From: an uncultured Selenomonadales bacterium
GTDB lineage: Bacteria; Bacillota; Negativicutes; Acidaminococcales; Acidaminococcaceae
Length of the DNA stretch: 64,000 nucleotides
Direction: 5' to 3'
Assembly (NCBI GenBank): GCA_900315805.1
Contig: ONAN01000004.1
Coordinates: forward strand, 1-64,000
The stretch's first letter is position 1, and every line of letters begins with the position of its first letter. Both the position numbers and the translations under genes were made by a program. Of this stretch, positions 34,595 to 43,755 are shown piece after piece. The notes beneath the pieces are model-generated. The model was not told the origin of the DNA. It was given only the letters and a program-made list of their open reading frames with translations, and made no database searches.

Positions 34595-35989
34595 ATGACT
34601 GAAGAAAAACGCCTTGACCCGGAACCGGCGGCGCAGACCGCCGGCCGGGATGCCATTTACGAGCTGGACGGCAGCATTTCGGTGCAGAAGGCCGTCCCCT
34701 TCGGCCTGCAGCATGTCCTGGCCATGTTCGTGGCCAACATCGCGCCTATTTTGATTGTGGCCGGCGTGGTACATCTGAGTACGGAAGAGACGGGCAGTCT
34801 CGTCCAGACGGCCATGATCATCGCCGGCATCGGCTCCCTGCTGCAGCTGTTCCCCATCGGGCCGCTGGGCAGCCGGCTGCCCATTGTCATGGGCATCAGC
34901 TTCACCTTCGTCTCGACGTTCTGTGTCATCGGCGGCAAGTACGGCTACGGCGCCATCCTGGGTGCCGCCCTCATCGGCGGCTGCCTCGAAGGCTTTCTGG
35001 GCCTGGGTGCGCGGTGGTGGCGCCGCTTTGTGCCGCCCATCGTGTCGGCCAGCGTCGTGACGGCCATCGGCTTCTCCCTGCTCGGCATCGGCGCCAATTC
35101 CTTTGGCGGCGGCTTCGGCAATCCCCACTTCGGCGAAGCGAAGTACCTGATCGTCGGCACCATCACCCTGGTGGCGTGCCTTGTGTTCCACATCCGCGCC
35201 CAGGGGTTCTACAAGCAGCTGTCCGTCCTGTTCGGCCTCATCGTCGGCTATGTGGCGGCCTACTTTTTCGGCATGGTCGACCTGAGCAAGATCTGGTCGG
35301 CGGGCTTTTTCTCCCTGCCGCATTTTCTGCCGTACCAGATGGAGTTCCGGCCGGACGCCATCTTCTCGGTCTTTTTGATTTTCCTCGTGTCCGCCACGGA
35401 AACACTGGGCGACACGTCGGCCCTGTCCGTCATGGGCCTGGGGCGCCTGGTGCGCGATAAGGAAGTGTCCGGCTCCATTGCCGTGGACGGCTTCATCAGC
35501 GCCTTGTCGTCCCTGTTCGGCTGCCTGCCTATCACCTCGTTCAGCCAGAACGTCGGCCTCGTGGCCATGACGCACGTCGTCAACCGGAAAGCCATCGCCA
35601 GCGGCGCCGTCCTCATGATTCTGGCCGGCCTGATTCCGGCCCTGGGCGTCATCCTGGCCTCCCTGCCCGACGCCGTCCTCGGCGGCTGCACCCTCATGAT
35701 GTTCGGCTCCATCGTCGTCAGCGGCGTCCGCATGCTCGGCGACTGCGGCTTCTCGTCCCGCAACATGAGTATCGCCGCCCTGTCCCTGTCCATCGGCATC
35801 GGCTTTACGCAGGCGCCGGCCATCTTCAAGATTTTCCCGACCCTGATCAAATCCGTCTTTGCGGAAAACTGCGTCGCCGTCGTCTTCCTCGTCGCCTTCG
35901 TCCTGAACCTGGTCTTCCCTTCCGAGGAAGCCTTCCAGCGCGACGAATGGGAGCACGAAGAAAAGCAGAAACAGGCGCAGGCCCGCTGA
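34595..35989 (+). CDS. pbuX: Xanthine/uric acid permease (NCS2 family)
   Basis: 464 residues, 12-14 membrane segments. NCS2 features: FGLQHVLAMFVANIAP near the N-terminus, the SATETLGDTSAL segment carrying the substrate-binding glutamate, and ITSFSQNVGLVAMT. Pairs with xpt to bring in and trap purine bases. The short N- and C-termini are charged (EHEEKQKQAQAR). Confidence 0.92.
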   Translation: MTEEKRLDPEPAAQTAGRDAIYELDGSISVQKAVPFGLQHVLAMFVANIAPILIVAGVVHLSTEETGSLVQTAMIIAGIGSLLQLFPIGPLGSRLPIVMGISFTFVSTFCVIGGKYGYGAILGAALIGGCLEGFLGLGARWWRRFVPPIVSASVVTAIGFSLLGIGANSFGGGFGNPHFGEAKYLIVGTITLVACLVFHIRAQGFYKQLSVLFGLIVGYVAAYFFGMVDLSKIWSAGFFSLPHFLPYQMEFRPDAIFSVFLIFLVSATETLGDTSALSVMGLGRLVRDKEVSGSIAVDGFISALSSLFGCLPITSFSQNVGLVAMTHVVNRKAIASGAVLMILAGLIPALGVILASLPDAVLGGCTLMMFGSIVVSGVRMLGDCGFSSRNMSIAALSLSIGIGFTQAPAIFKIFPTLIKSVFAENCVAVVFLVAFVLNLVFPSEEAFQRDEWEHEEKQKQAQAR

Positions 35990-36036
35990 GGCAATGAAAT
36001 TTATATTAAGTAGAAAAATGGAAAAGAGGCGATACG

Positions 36037-36567
36037 ATGGACTTTTTTGCAGGTACTTATCCCGAAACATACGAACCCTATGGCGACGAAACCTTTGTCC
36101 GGCGCTATTTTTCGTTCCGCGGCCGCTTGAACCGGAAGCGGTACTGGGCACGCCAGATCCTGGTCTGGCTTGTTTCCTATGTCAGCAGTGCGCTCCTGGA
36201 AAGCTATATCTACACGCCGGAACCGACGCCGCTGCCGGCGCCGAACGTGTGGGAATCGGTGTTCCACTGGGCCGGCGGCACGGCGTACGCCGCTTCGTCC
36301 GTCCTGCCCGTGTCCGCGTCCTACTTCACGCTGAGCGTCTTCACGGCTGTCTACTTCGTCATCACCATCGGCTGCAGCCTGGCCAGCGTGATGCTCAATA
36401 TCCGCCGCGTCCACGACCGGGACCACAGCGGCTGGTATCTGCTGCTCTGCCTCATTCCCATCGTGAACTTCTTCATTATGTTCCAGCTCGTCTTTTTGCG
36501 GGGGACCCGCGGTCCGAACCGCTTCGGGCCCGACCCGGTGGAGCAGCCGGAACGGCCGTTGCTCTGA
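36037..36567 (+). CDS. DUF805 family membrane protein
   Basis: 176 residues. FSFRGRLNRKRYWAR, a run of three to four membrane segments and the closing pattern RRVHDRDHSGWYLLLCLIPIV are diagnostic of DUF805. A polar insertion of about 35 residues (TPEPTPLPAPNVWES) sits between the first two helices. Function unknown. GGAAAAGAGGCG precedes the ATG. Confidence 0.88.
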   Translation: MDFFAGTYPETYEPYGDETFVRRYFSFRGRLNRKRYWARQILVWLVSYVSSALLESYIYTPEPTPLPAPNVWESVFHWAGGTAYAASSVLPVSASYFTLSVFTAVYFVITIGCSLASVMLNIRRVHDRDHSGWYLLLCLIPIVNFFIMFQLVFLRGTRGPNRFGPDPVEQPERPLL

Positions 36568-36595
36568 TTTTCTGTAATGTTTGTTACAGAATCGA

Positions 36596-36623
36596 TTGAC
36601 ATCGGCGGCAGGATAAGTATAAT
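36596..36623 (+). promoter_or_regulatory. Promoter of the 33-aa peptide gene
   Basis: Consensus TTGACA (36596-36601), 16-base spacer, TATAAT (36618-36623). Confidence 0.75.
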
Positions 36624-36631
36624 GAAAGTGA

Positions 36632-36704
36632 AGAGGAAATATGTCCTCTGACTGTGTATCTTTAAAAATTACGGGTCGTTCGCCCGCCAGTACCGGCGTT
36701 TGGG
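36632..36704 (+). ncRNA. Two-hairpin leader of the 33-aa peptide gene
   Basis: AGAGGA-AATATG-TCCTCT (36632-36649) and CGCC-AGTACC-GGCG (36685-36698, extended by CCC/GGG to 36704): two stems with six-base loops, both starting with A. ANTAR target hairpins also come in pairs with hexaloops, but need G at loop position 4, which is A here. Confidence 0.4.
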
Positions 36705-36720
36705 TGAAAGGAGGAGTATC

Positions 36721-36822
36721 ATGGTTTCCTATAAAACTTTCATTGCCTGCTACAAAGAAGACATCGTGAAATTCGTAGCGCTGATCGCCGTCGTGGCGGT
36801 CGTCGTCATCCTGTTCCACTGA
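36721..36822 (+). CDS. 33-residue single-helix membrane peptide
   Basis: A short polar start (MVSYKTFIACYKEDIVK) followed by one membrane helix (FVALIAVVAVVVILF) ending in His. GAAAGGAGGAG precedes the ATG at ideal spacing, and the gene has its own consensus promoter, a structured 90-base leader and its own terminator, which argues that it is real. No family recognised. It could be a small membrane regulator or a toxin-like peptide; neither can be decided from sequence. Confidence 0.7.
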   Translation: MVSYKTFIACYKEDIVKFVALIAVVAVVVILFH

Positions 36823-36837
36823 GTCAGGAACTTTCTT

Positions 36838-36869
36838 CCGTGCGGCTGCGGGCCGCACGGATTTTTTTT
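36838..36869 (+). terminator. Terminator of the 33-aa peptide gene
   Basis: CCGTGCGGC/GCCGCACGG, loop of five, then eight T. Confidence 0.9.
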
Positions 36870-36885
36870 ATGTTGCGGACAGGCA

Positions 36886-36916
36886 TAAAAAAACGGATGG
36901 CCTTGACGGCCATCCG
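36886..36916 (-). terminator. Terminator of the first sstT
   Basis: CGGATGGCC/GGCCATCCG with TTGAC loop; the plus-strand A run 36886-36893 gives the T run on the minus strand. Confidence 0.85.
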
Positions 36917-36935
36917 GCAGGATACATCTTCGGAT

Positions 36936-38201
36936 TTAGTTTTCCACGATATCGCGGGGACGCATGTCCTCGGCGCGCAGGGTGCCTTTTTTGCGGCGTT
37001 CGGCAAATTCCGCCGTGGCGGTGAAGAGCACGTCGCTGGAGCTGTTGAGCGCGGTTTCGCAGGCGTCTTCCAGGACGGAGATGATGAAACCGACGCCGAC
37101 GACCTGCATGGAGAGGTCGTTGCTGATGCCGAAGGAGGCGCAGGCCACGGGGATCAGCAGCAGGGAACCGCCGGCCACGCCCGAGGTGCCGCAGGCGCCC
37201 AGGGACGAGACGATGCACAGCAGGAAGGCTGTGGGCAGGTCGACGGGGATGTTCAGGGTGTAGGCGGCTGCCAGGGCCAGGACGGAGATCGTGATGGAGG
37301 CGCCGGCCATGTTGATGGTGGAGCCCAGGGGAATGGAAATGGTGAACAGGTCAGGGTTCAGGCGCAGGCGCTTGCACAGCGTCAGGTTGACGGGAATGTT
37401 GGCGGCGGAGCTGCGGGTGAAGAAGGCGTAGACGGCGCTTTCCCGCAGGGTGGCCCAGACGAGGGGGTAGGGGTTCTTGCGCGTCTTGCAGAACACGATG
37501 AGGGGGTTCATGACGAGGGCTACCAGCAGGTAGGATACAATCAGGACGCCTAACAGGTGGGCGTAGCCCACGAGGGCGGATACACCGGCCGTGCCGACGG
37601 AATCGGCCACGAGGCCCATGATGCCGAGGGGGGCGAAGTGGATGACCCAGCTGACGACGATGGTGATGGCCTGGGAAAAGTCCTGGAGCCACGTGCTCGT
37701 CGAACCGTGGGAGGCCCGGCGCAGGGCGATGCCCAGGATGATGGCCCAGGCGAGGATGCCGATGTAGTTGGCGTTCATGAGGGCCGTGACGGGGTTGTCC
37801 ACGATGGACAGGATCAGGTTGTGCAGAACCTGCACGATGCCGCTGGGCGGCGCGAGTTTCGTGTCCGGTGCCACCTGCAGCATGAGGCGCGTCGGGAAGA
37901 GGAAGGACATGACGACGCCTACGATGGAGGCACAGAACGTACCGAGGATATAGAGTTCGACGACCGGTTTGATGCTGCCCGATTCACTTTCCTTTTTCTG
38001 GGACATGGCGTTCATGACGAGGAAGAAGACCAGGACCGGGGCGACGCCTTTCAGGGCTTTGACGAAGAGGTCGCCGAAGATTTTGACGACGGGGATGACC
38101 GACGGGAAGAACACGGCGATGATGATGCCGATGACCAGGCCGACGGCGATTTGCTTGATGAGCGCGACGCTCGTAAGGATTTTCTGGATTTTGCTGAACA
38201 A
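36936..38201 (-). CDS. sstT: Sodium:serine/threonine symporter (DAACS family), copy 1
   Basis: 421 residues with SstT-like membrane topology (8 helices and two re-entrant hairpins). Substrate-site features: [12 protein letters not shown] (serine-rich hairpin), [17 protein letters not shown] and [17 protein letters not shown]. Start is the TTG at 38201, seven bases after GGGAGGTATCATC; an ATG nine codons upstream lacks a ribosome site. Minus-strand promoter TTGCAA (38266-38261), 17-base spacer, TATACT (38243-38238). It imports serine/threonine with Na+, fuel for amino-acid fermentation. Confidence 0.92.
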   Translation of the reverse strand: MFSKIQKILTSVALIKQIAVGLVIGIIIAVFFPSVIPVVKIFGDLFVKALKGVAPVLVFFLVMNAMSQKKESESGSIKPVVELYILGTFCASIVGVVMSFLFPTRLMLQVAPDTKLAPPSGIVQVLHNLILSIVDNPVTALMNANYIGILAWAIILGIALRRASHGSTSTWLQDFSQAITIVVSWVIHFAPLGIMGLVADSVGTAGVSALVGYAHLLGVLIVSYLLVALVMNPLIVFCKTRKNPYPLVWATLRESAVYAFFTRSSAANIPVNLTLCKRLRLNPDLFTISIPLGSTINMAGASITISVLALAAAYTLNIPVDLPTAFLLCIVSSLGACGTSGVAGGSLLLIPVACASFGISNDLSMQVVGVGFIISVLEDACETALNSSSDVLFTATAEFAERRKKGTLRAEDMRPRDIVEN

Positions 38202-38272
38202 GATGATACCTCCCTGAACTGAAAACAATATAAAAATAGTATACGCTATTACAGGAAATATTGCAACATAAA

Positions 38273-38303
38273 ACCGCCCTGCACGGAGTCCGTACAGGGC
38301 GGT
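38273..38303 (-). terminator. Terminator of the second sstT
   Basis: ACCGCCCTG/CAGGGCGGT around an ACGGAGTCCGT element, followed by TTTTATG on the minus strand. It separates the two sstT transcripts. Confidence 0.7.
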
Positions 38304-38344
38304 CGTTGCGTTTTGGAGTTATTGCGTGGCAGGACTATAGGAGG

Positions 38345-39601
38345 TCAGGCCTTCTGGGGAACCATATCTTCGGGGCGCAGGGTGCCGTTCTTGCGGCGTT
38401 CGGCGAATTCCGCCGTGGCCGTGAAGAGCACGTCGCTGGAGCTGTTGAGGGCCGTTTCGCTGGCGTCTTCCAGGACGGAGACGATGAAGCCAACGCCGAC
38501 GACCTGCATGGCGATGTCGTTGCCGATGCCGAAGGAAGCGCAGGCCACGGGAATCAGCAGCAGGGACCCGCCGGCCACGCCCGAAGCGCCGCAGGCGCCG
38601 ACCGTGGAGACGATGCACAGCAGCAGGGCCGTGGGCAGGTCAACGGCTACATGCAGCGTGTTGGCTGCCGCCAGGGCCAGGACGGAAATGGTGATGGCCG
38701 CGCCGGCCATGTTGATGGTGGCGCCCAGGGGAATGGAAATGGTGTACGTGTCCGGGTTCAGGCCCAGGCGTTTGCACAGGGACAGATTGACGGGAATATT
38801 GGCTGCGGAACTGCGGGTGAAGAAGGCGTACACGCCGCTTTCGCGGATGGTCGTCCAGACCAGCGGGTACGGGTTGCAGCGCAGCTTGTAGAATACGATG
38901 AGGGGGTTCATGACGAAGAAGACCAGGCAGTACGACCCGATGAGGGCGGCCAGCAGGTGGACGTACCCGACGAGGGCGGACACGCCGGCCGTGCCGACGG
39001 AGTCGGCTACGAGGCCCATGATGCCGAGGGGTGCGAAGCGGATGACCCACGTGACGACCTTCGTCACGGCTTTGGCCGTGTCGCCCAGGCAGCTCTTCAT
39101 GTGTTCGCCGGCGCAGGTGCGGAAGGCGATGCCGAAGATGATGGCCCAGGCCAGGATCCCGATGTAGTTGGCGCTCAGCAGGGCGTTGACGGGGTTATCC
39201 ACGACGGAGAGGATCAGGTTGTGCAGCACCTGCACGATGCCGCTGGGCGGCGCCAGCTTCGTGTCCGGCGCGACCTGCAGCTGCAGGGTCGTGGGGAACA
39301 GGAAGGAGATGGTGACGCCTACGAGGGACGCCAGGAAGGTGCCGGCCACGTAGAGCATGATGATGGGTTTCATGCTGCCGCTGGAATCATCTTTTTTCTG
39401 GGACATGGCGTTCATGACCAGGAAGAAGACCAGGATGGGGGCTATGCCTTTCAGGGCTTTGACGAAGAGGTCGCCGAAAATCTTGACGGCGGGAATGGCG
39501 GCGGGGAAGCAGACGGCAATGAGGATGCCGATGACCAGGCCGACGGCAATCTGTTTAATCAGGGGCACTTTGCCCAGGGTGTCGGAAATGCGGGTTAACA
39601 C
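38345..39601 (-). CDS. sstT: Sodium:serine/threonine symporter (DAACS family), copy 2
   Basis: 418 residues, clearly a tandem duplicate of the neighbouring sstT; long stretches are identical (for example [48 protein letters not shown]). It begins with GTG at 39601 after GGAGGTATCATC, the same twelve bases that precede the TTG of copy 1. Its promoter on the minus strand is TTGCAA (39693-39688), 17-base spacer, TATAAT (39670-39665). Substrate preference may have diverged from copy 1. Confidence 0.92.
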   Translation of the reverse strand: MLTRISDTLGKVPLIKQIAVGLVIGILIAVCFPAAIPAVKIFGDLFVKALKGIAPILVFFLVMNAMSQKKDDSSGSMKPIIMLYVAGTFLASLVGVTISFLFPTTLQLQVAPDTKLAPPSGIVQVLHNLILSVVDNPVNALLSANYIGILAWAIIFGIAFRTCAGEHMKSCLGDTAKAVTKVVTWVIRFAPLGIMGLVADSVGTAGVSALVGYVHLLAALIGSYCLVFFVMNPLIVFYKLRCNPYPLVWTTIRESGVYAFFTRSSAANIPVNLSLCKRLGLNPDTYTISIPLGATINMAGAAITISVLALAAANTLHVAVDLPTALLLCIVSTVGACGASGVAGGSLLLIPVACASFGIGNDIAMQVVGVGFIVSVLEDASETALNSSSDVLFTATAEFAERRKNGTLRPEDMVPQKA

Positions 39602-39745
39602 GATGATACCTCCAGAGTTCGAAATCGTTGGCGCCGTTCCCAACCGGGGCGCGCGCACTTCCCTATTATACATGTACTTGCCAAAAATTGCAAATGTCTT
39701 TCGTACGTGGACATACAGGGCCCGTGTCCACGGAGCGGCAACGCG

Positions 39746-39844
39746 TTGCACTTTCGGCCGCCTAAGGATATAATGGAAACATGTTGAAAATTTGCAAGCC
39801 GGGCCTGCCCAATACATCTTCCTTGTAGGCTGGAAGCGGCCCGG
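39746..39844 (+). promoter_or_regulatory. DASS transporter promoter and leader hairpin
   Basis: TTGCAC (39746-39751), 17-base spacer, TATAAT (39769-39774). The leader can fold into CCGGGCC (39799-39805)/GGCCCGG (39838-39844) with an inner GCC..TACA/TGTAGGC stem. It has no T run. Confidence 0.6.
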
Positions 39845-39869
39845 ACAACGCGGAAATCGAGGCGGGAGT

Positions 39870-41303
39870 ATGGAAGCACGGCACGATGCAATCATGACAC
39901 ACAAGCTGGCGAAGACCTTGTTGGGCCCCCTGGGCTTTCTGGCGGCGGGATTGCTGCTGGCGCCCGTGCTGGGGACCAAGGGGGGCCTGGCCGTCGGCAC
40001 GGCGGTCTGGATGGCCATCTGGTGGATTTTCCGGCCCGTGCACATCGCCGTTACATCGCTCCTGCCCATTGCGGTCAACGCGGCGTTCACGCTGGTGCCC
40101 AACGCCCATGTCATTGCGCGCTACTTTACGGATATCGTCGTCCTGCTGCTGGGCGCGGACCTGATCTGCCTCGGCTGGTCCGCCACGGGCCTGGACCGGC
40201 GCATTTCCCTGCGCGCCCTGTGCCTCATCGGGCCGTCCCTGAAGAGCCAGATCCTCGTGTGGCTCGGCGCGTCCGTCGTGCTGTCGGCCTTTCTGCCCAA
40301 TACGGTCGTGGCGACCATTTTCTGCCCCATTGCCGTGGGCATGCTCAAGTTCGTCGGGGAAAAGTACATTACGGAGAGCAAGCTGGCCGTGCCCATCCTG
40401 CTGGCCATTTCCTGGGGCAGCGGCATCGGCGGCCTCGGTTCGCCCATCGGCAGTCCGGCCAACCTCGTCGCCATCCAGTACATGGAGCAGTTGACGGGCC
40501 ATGAATTCATGTACATCCAATGGATCGGGCGGTTCGTGCCGATTTTGTTCGTCCTGTTCCTCCTCAACCTGTTCTTCCTGTGGCACCTGGACATGCCCGT
40601 CAAGTCCTTCAACGGCACGCGGGAGGAATTCCGCAAAATGTACGATGCGCTCGGCCCCATGCGGACCGGCGAAAAGTGGTGCTTCTGGATTTTCGCCCTC
40701 GCCATCGTCCTGGCCTTTGTCCGGCCGTTGTACGCGGCGTATCTGCCGGGCCTGAAGCCGGCTTACGTGTTCCTCATCCTCGGCATGCTGATGTTCGTCC
40801 TCCGCGACGAGGAGCACCACGAAATCCTGACCTGGAATTTCGCGGAAAAGAATGCCATGTGGGGCATCATGATCATGGCGTCGTCGGGCCTGGCCCTGGG
40901 GACTATGATCATCGAGACCGGCGCCGTGGCCAAAATGGCGCAGCTTTTGGGGTCCCTGGAACTGACGGGCGGCTTCGTCACCATGTTCATTTTCTGCGCC
41001 TTCGCCTGCTTCATGTCGGAGATGTCGAGCAATACGGGCGCGGCATCCATCTGCATACCGATTGTCATTTCCATCTGCGGCGCCCTGCACCTGAACCCCG
41101 TGCCGTACGTGCTGGCCGTGACGGCGGCCTGCTCCAGCGCCTATGTGCTGCCTGTCACGACGCGGGCCATTCCCGTCGGCTTCGGCCTCGACGCGGGTCT
41201 GCAGATGCGCTACGGCTTCAAGCTGACCCTGCTCTGCATGGTGGTCAACGCCGTGTTGTGCTGGGCTTTGATGGAATACCTGCCCTTGTTCTCGCACTTG
41301 TGA
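39870..41303 (+). CDS. DASS/SLC13-family anion (dicarboxylate) transporter
   Basis: 477 residues, 11-13 membrane segments, sodium-coupled dicarboxylate or related anion transport. Both DASS substrate/Na+ signatures are visible: [18 protein letters not shown] and [17 protein letters not shown]. The ATG at 39870 follows GAGGCGGGAG; an internal ATG eight codons later is possible. It is divergent from sstT copy 2. The specific substrate (succinate, malate, citrate, tartrate) cannot be read from sequence. Confidence 0.88.
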   Translation: MEARHDAIMTHKLAKTLLGPLGFLAAGLLLAPVLGTKGGLAVGTAVWMAIWWIFRPVHIAVTSLLPIAVNAAFTLVPNAHVIARYFTDIVVLLLGADLICLGWSATGLDRRISLRALCLIGPSLKSQILVWLGASVVLSAFLPNTVVATIFCPIAVGMLKFVGEKYITESKLAVPILLAISWGSGIGGLGSPIGSPANLVAIQYMEQLTGHEFMYIQWIGRFVPILFVLFLLNLFFLWHLDMPVKSFNGTREEFRKMYDALGPMRTGEKWCFWIFALAIVLAFVRPLYAAYLPGLKPAYVFLILGMLMFVLRDEEHHEILTWNFAEKNAMWGIMIMASSGLALGTMIIETGAVAKMAQLLGSLELTGGFVTMFIFCAFACFMSEMSSNTGAASICIPIVISICGALHLNPVPYVLAVTAACSSAYVLPVTTRAIPVGFGLDAGLQMRYGFKLTLLCMVVNAVLCWALMEYLPLFSHL

Positions 41304-41314
41304 TATATAAAGGA

Positions 41315-41361
41315 AAGCGGGTGGTTTCGGGAGTCGGACTCCCGGAATCACCCGCTTTTTT
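41315..41361 (+). terminator. DASS transporter terminator
   Basis: AAGCGGGTG..TCGGGAGTC/GACTCCCG..CACCCGCTT followed by TTTTTT. Confidence 0.88.
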
Positions 41362-41376
41362 GCTGCGATTTTCCGC

Positions 41377-42159
41377 TTAGAACGAAATTTCCGCCTTGGA
41401 ATAGAGCACGGCATAGCCGGCCATGGAAATGCGTCCATTTTCGAGGTGGCAGTAGAGGACGCCCGTCCGTTTCGACGCCTGGAAGGCGACCAGGTCGTTC
41501 TTGCCCAGTTTGGCCGCCATGACGGGAATGATATGACAGTGGCCGGAACCGCACACGGGGTCTTCCGCCACGTTCAGTTTGGGGGCGAAGGAGCGGCTCA
41601 CGCAGTCGTATTCGCGACCCGGCGCCGTGATGTTGCAGGTCAGGCCGTCGAGCTGTTTCACCTTTTCCATGTCGGGCTGGCAGTTCCGCACCTGGTCTTC
41701 CGAAGCAAAGACGCAGACCAGGTCCCGCGCCAGCCAGGCTTCCACGGGCCGCACGCCGAAGGCTTCGGCCATGGCGTCCGTCACGGGGATGCGCTTCATG
41801 TCGTAGGCCGGCAGATCCATGGAGAACAGATCCCCTTGGTGCGTCACCGTCAGTTCGCCCGATTTGGTGTGAAAGTGAAAGGCGGCTGCGCCGGGCTCGT
41901 AAAAATGTGCCAGTACGTACGATGTCCCCAGGGTGGCATGGCCGCAAAGGTCGATTTCCCCGCCCGGCGTGAACCAGCGCAGGCCGTAGCCGTTGCCTTC
42001 CTTGACGGCGAAGGCCGTTTCGGAGAAGTTGTTTTCAATGGCGATGTGCTGCATGACATCGGCGGGCAGCCACTGGTCCATCACGCAGACCGCGGCGGGA
42101 TTCCCCTTGAAGACTTCCTTTGTGAAGGCATCGGCGATATACATTTTCAACGTAGTCAT
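41377..42159 (-). CDS. PhzF-family isomerase/epimerase-like protein
   Basis: 260 residues, two pseudo-symmetric diaminopimelate-epimerase-like domains. Family marks: ADAFTKEVFKGNPAAVCV, NNFSETAFAV (catalytic-type Glu), WFTPGGEIDLCGHATLGTS and PVCGSGHCH. Members other than PhzF have mostly unknown substrates, so no phenazine role is implied. GGGAGAGAG precedes the ATG. It diverges from a MocR regulator that could control it. Confidence 0.88.
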   Translation of the reverse strand: MTTLKMYIADAFTKEVFKGNPAAVCVMDQWLPADVMQHIAIENNFSETAFAVKEGNGYGLRWFTPGGEIDLCGHATLGTSYVLAHFYEPGAAAFHFHTKSGELTVTHQGDLFSMDLPAYDMKRIPVTDAMAEAFGVRPVEAWLARDLVCVFASEDQVRNCQPDMEKVKQLDGLTCNITAPGREYDCVSRSFAPKLNVAEDPVCGSGHCHIIPVMAAKLGKNDLVAFQASKRTGVLYCHLENGRISMAGYAVLYSKAEISF

Positions 42160-42262
42160 AACTCTCTCTCCCTTTCATTTATTCATTTGCGTCGTATCGG
42201 AAATTACATCTTGCATTTTCCTTGCTGTTATGGTACTACGTAACTGAAAACCAATCAATTAT

Positions 42263-42285
42263 AAAATTGTATGTAAAACAATTTT
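42263..42285. promoter_or_regulatory. Candidate MocR operator
   Basis: AAAATTGT-N7-ACAATTTT, a perfect 8-bp inverted repeat just before the MocR ribosome site in the divergent phzF-mocR region. Confidence 0.4.
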
Positions 42286-42299
42286 CGGGAGGGATTTCG

Positions 42300-43694
42300 A
42301 TGCCGGTCAATTCCTTTGATCAATATCCGCTGACGTGGAAGCCGGACAAGGCGGCGCTGAAGCGGCCCTATTACCGGTCGCTGGCGGCCGACCTGGAGGA
42401 CAAGATCCGCCGCGGCGTGCTCCAGGCGGGAACGAAACTGCCGCCGCAGCGGGAAATCGCCGATTTCCTGGATTTGAATTACACGACCATCACGCGGGTC
42501 TACGAGGCGTGCCGCAAGAAGGGCCTCATTTACGGCATCACGGGGCGGGGGACTTTTGTGTCGCCCCACGCGGAAGAGGACACGACGCTCGTGTCGGAAA
42601 CGCTCCGGGACGATGTCATCGACCTGGGGGCCGTCAATGGGTACAGCGAGCACAGCCTGCTCGTGGAGAGGGCGACGGAGGCGGTGGTGCGGAAGGGCTA
42701 TCTGCGCCATCTGTACGAGTACGACTGCCCGGCAGGGTATCCGCACCAGCTGGCGGCGGGCGTGCGCTGGCTGGAGCAGGTCGGCGTCCACACGGCGGCG
42801 GAACGGACGGCGGTCTTTTCGGGCGCGCAGAACGCCCTGACCGTGGCCCTGCTTTCGCTGTTCGACCCGGGCGACCGCATCGCCGTGGACCCCTACACGT
42901 ATTCGAACTTCATCGAACTGGCCAAGCTGATGCACCTGGTCCTGGTGCCGGTCAAGGGCGACGGGGCGGGCATGCTGCCGGAGGAGCTGGAGCGGCAGTG
43001 CCGCCTGAACCGCGTGAAAGGCATCTACCTGATGCCGGCCTTTGCCAACCCGACGACGGTCTCCATCCCCCTGGCGCGGCGGCGGGAGCTGGCCGCCGTC
43101 ATCCGGGACTGCGGGCTGATCCTGCTGGAAGACGATATCGGCGCCTGGATGGCCGCCGCGGGCGGCGTGACCGTGCCGTCCCTCTTTGATTTGCTGCACG
43201 GGGAGAGCCTTTACATCTGCGGCATGACGAAGAGCCTCTGTCCGGGCCTGCGGATCGCCTTCATGACCTATGGCGGCCGTTTCCGGAAGCAGATTCTGCA
43301 CGGCCTGTCCAACATCAATATCAAGACGTCGTCCCTGGACGCGGAAATCATCACGGAGCTGATTCTGAACGGTGACGCCTACCGCATTGCGAAGGAAAAG
43401 CGCGCCCTGGCGGAAAAGGCGGGGCAGCTCTTTGCGGCGCTCTTTGCCGGCCGCTGTCCCCGGGCGGCGGAACCGGGCTATTTCCGCTGGCTTCCCCTGG
43501 GCACAAAAAAAGATCCCGCCCGGGTGGAGGGGGATCTGCTGCGGCGCGGCGTGCGCGTGTATCATTCGGGCCGGTTTGCCGTGCAGGCCGGCGCGGCGCA
43601 GGATTACCTGCGCGTCTCCCTTTCGTCGGCAGGCGACTTCCGCCACCTGCAGAAAGGGCTGGAACGGCTGCGGGATTATTTGGAGGAAATCTAA
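42300..43694 (+). CDS. MocR-type regulator (GntR helix-turn-helix plus aminotransferase-like domain)
   Basis: 464 residues. N-terminal GntR winged helix (about 20-85: LEDKIRRGVLQAGTKLPPQR, LNYTTITRVYEACRKKGLI) followed by a fold-type I aminotransferase domain with VFSGAQNALTVAL, MPAFANPTT, LLEDDIGAWM and the PLP-lysine region CGMTKSLCPGLRIAF. MocR proteins sense PLP or amino-compound ligands. The ATG follows GGGAGGGA. Likely regulator of the divergent phzF-like gene and itself (inference). Confidence 0.92.
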   Translation: MPVNSFDQYPLTWKPDKAALKRPYYRSLAADLEDKIRRGVLQAGTKLPPQREIADFLDLNYTTITRVYEACRKKGLIYGITGRGTFVSPHAEEDTTLVSETLRDDVIDLGAVNGYSEHSLLVERATEAVVRKGYLRHLYEYDCPAGYPHQLAAGVRWLEQVGVHTAAERTAVFSGAQNALTVALLSLFDPGDRIAVDPYTYSNFIELAKLMHLVLVPVKGDGAGMLPEELERQCRLNRVKGIYLMPAFANPTTVSIPLARRRELAAVIRDCGLILLEDDIGAWMAAAGGVTVPSLFDLLHGESLYICGMTKSLCPGLRIAFMTYGGRFRKQILHGLSNINIKTSSLDAEIITELILNGDAYRIAKEKRALAEKAGQLFAALFAGRCPRAAEPGYFRWLPLGTKKDPARVEGDLLRRGVRVYHSGRFAVQAGAAQDYLRVSLSSAGDFRHLQKGLERLRDYLEEI

Positions 43695-43697
43695 AGG

Positions 43698-43731
43698 AAG
43701 GGCCCCGTTCTGCGGAACGGGGCCCTTTCTT
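43698..43731. terminator. Bidirectional terminator
   Basis: AAGGGCCCCGTTC/GAACGGGGCCCTT with TGCG loop lies between the convergent mocR and ugp operons; TTTCTTC follows on plus, CTTCCTTT on minus. Confidence 0.8.
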
Positions 43732-43755
43732 CGTATCTGTTCAATTGGTTTCCGG

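Noticed and set aside
32249-36151. 1300-codon open frame on the minus strand, and similar long antisense frames at 296-2509, 4225-6204, 17336-19156 and 49961-53065
   Set aside because: They lie opposite well-recognised genes, have His/Arg/Gln/Asp-rich unnatural composition, and arise because GC-rich codon use removes antisense stop codons.
36632-36698. True ANTAR target pair in front of the 33-aa peptide gene
   Set aside because: Both loops are six bases starting with A, but loop position 4 is A rather than the required G and the second hairpin does not overlap a terminator; kept only as a resemblance.
41377-42159. Phenazine biosynthesis gene phzF
   Set aside because: Only the broad isomerase family is recognisable and no other phenazine gene is present.
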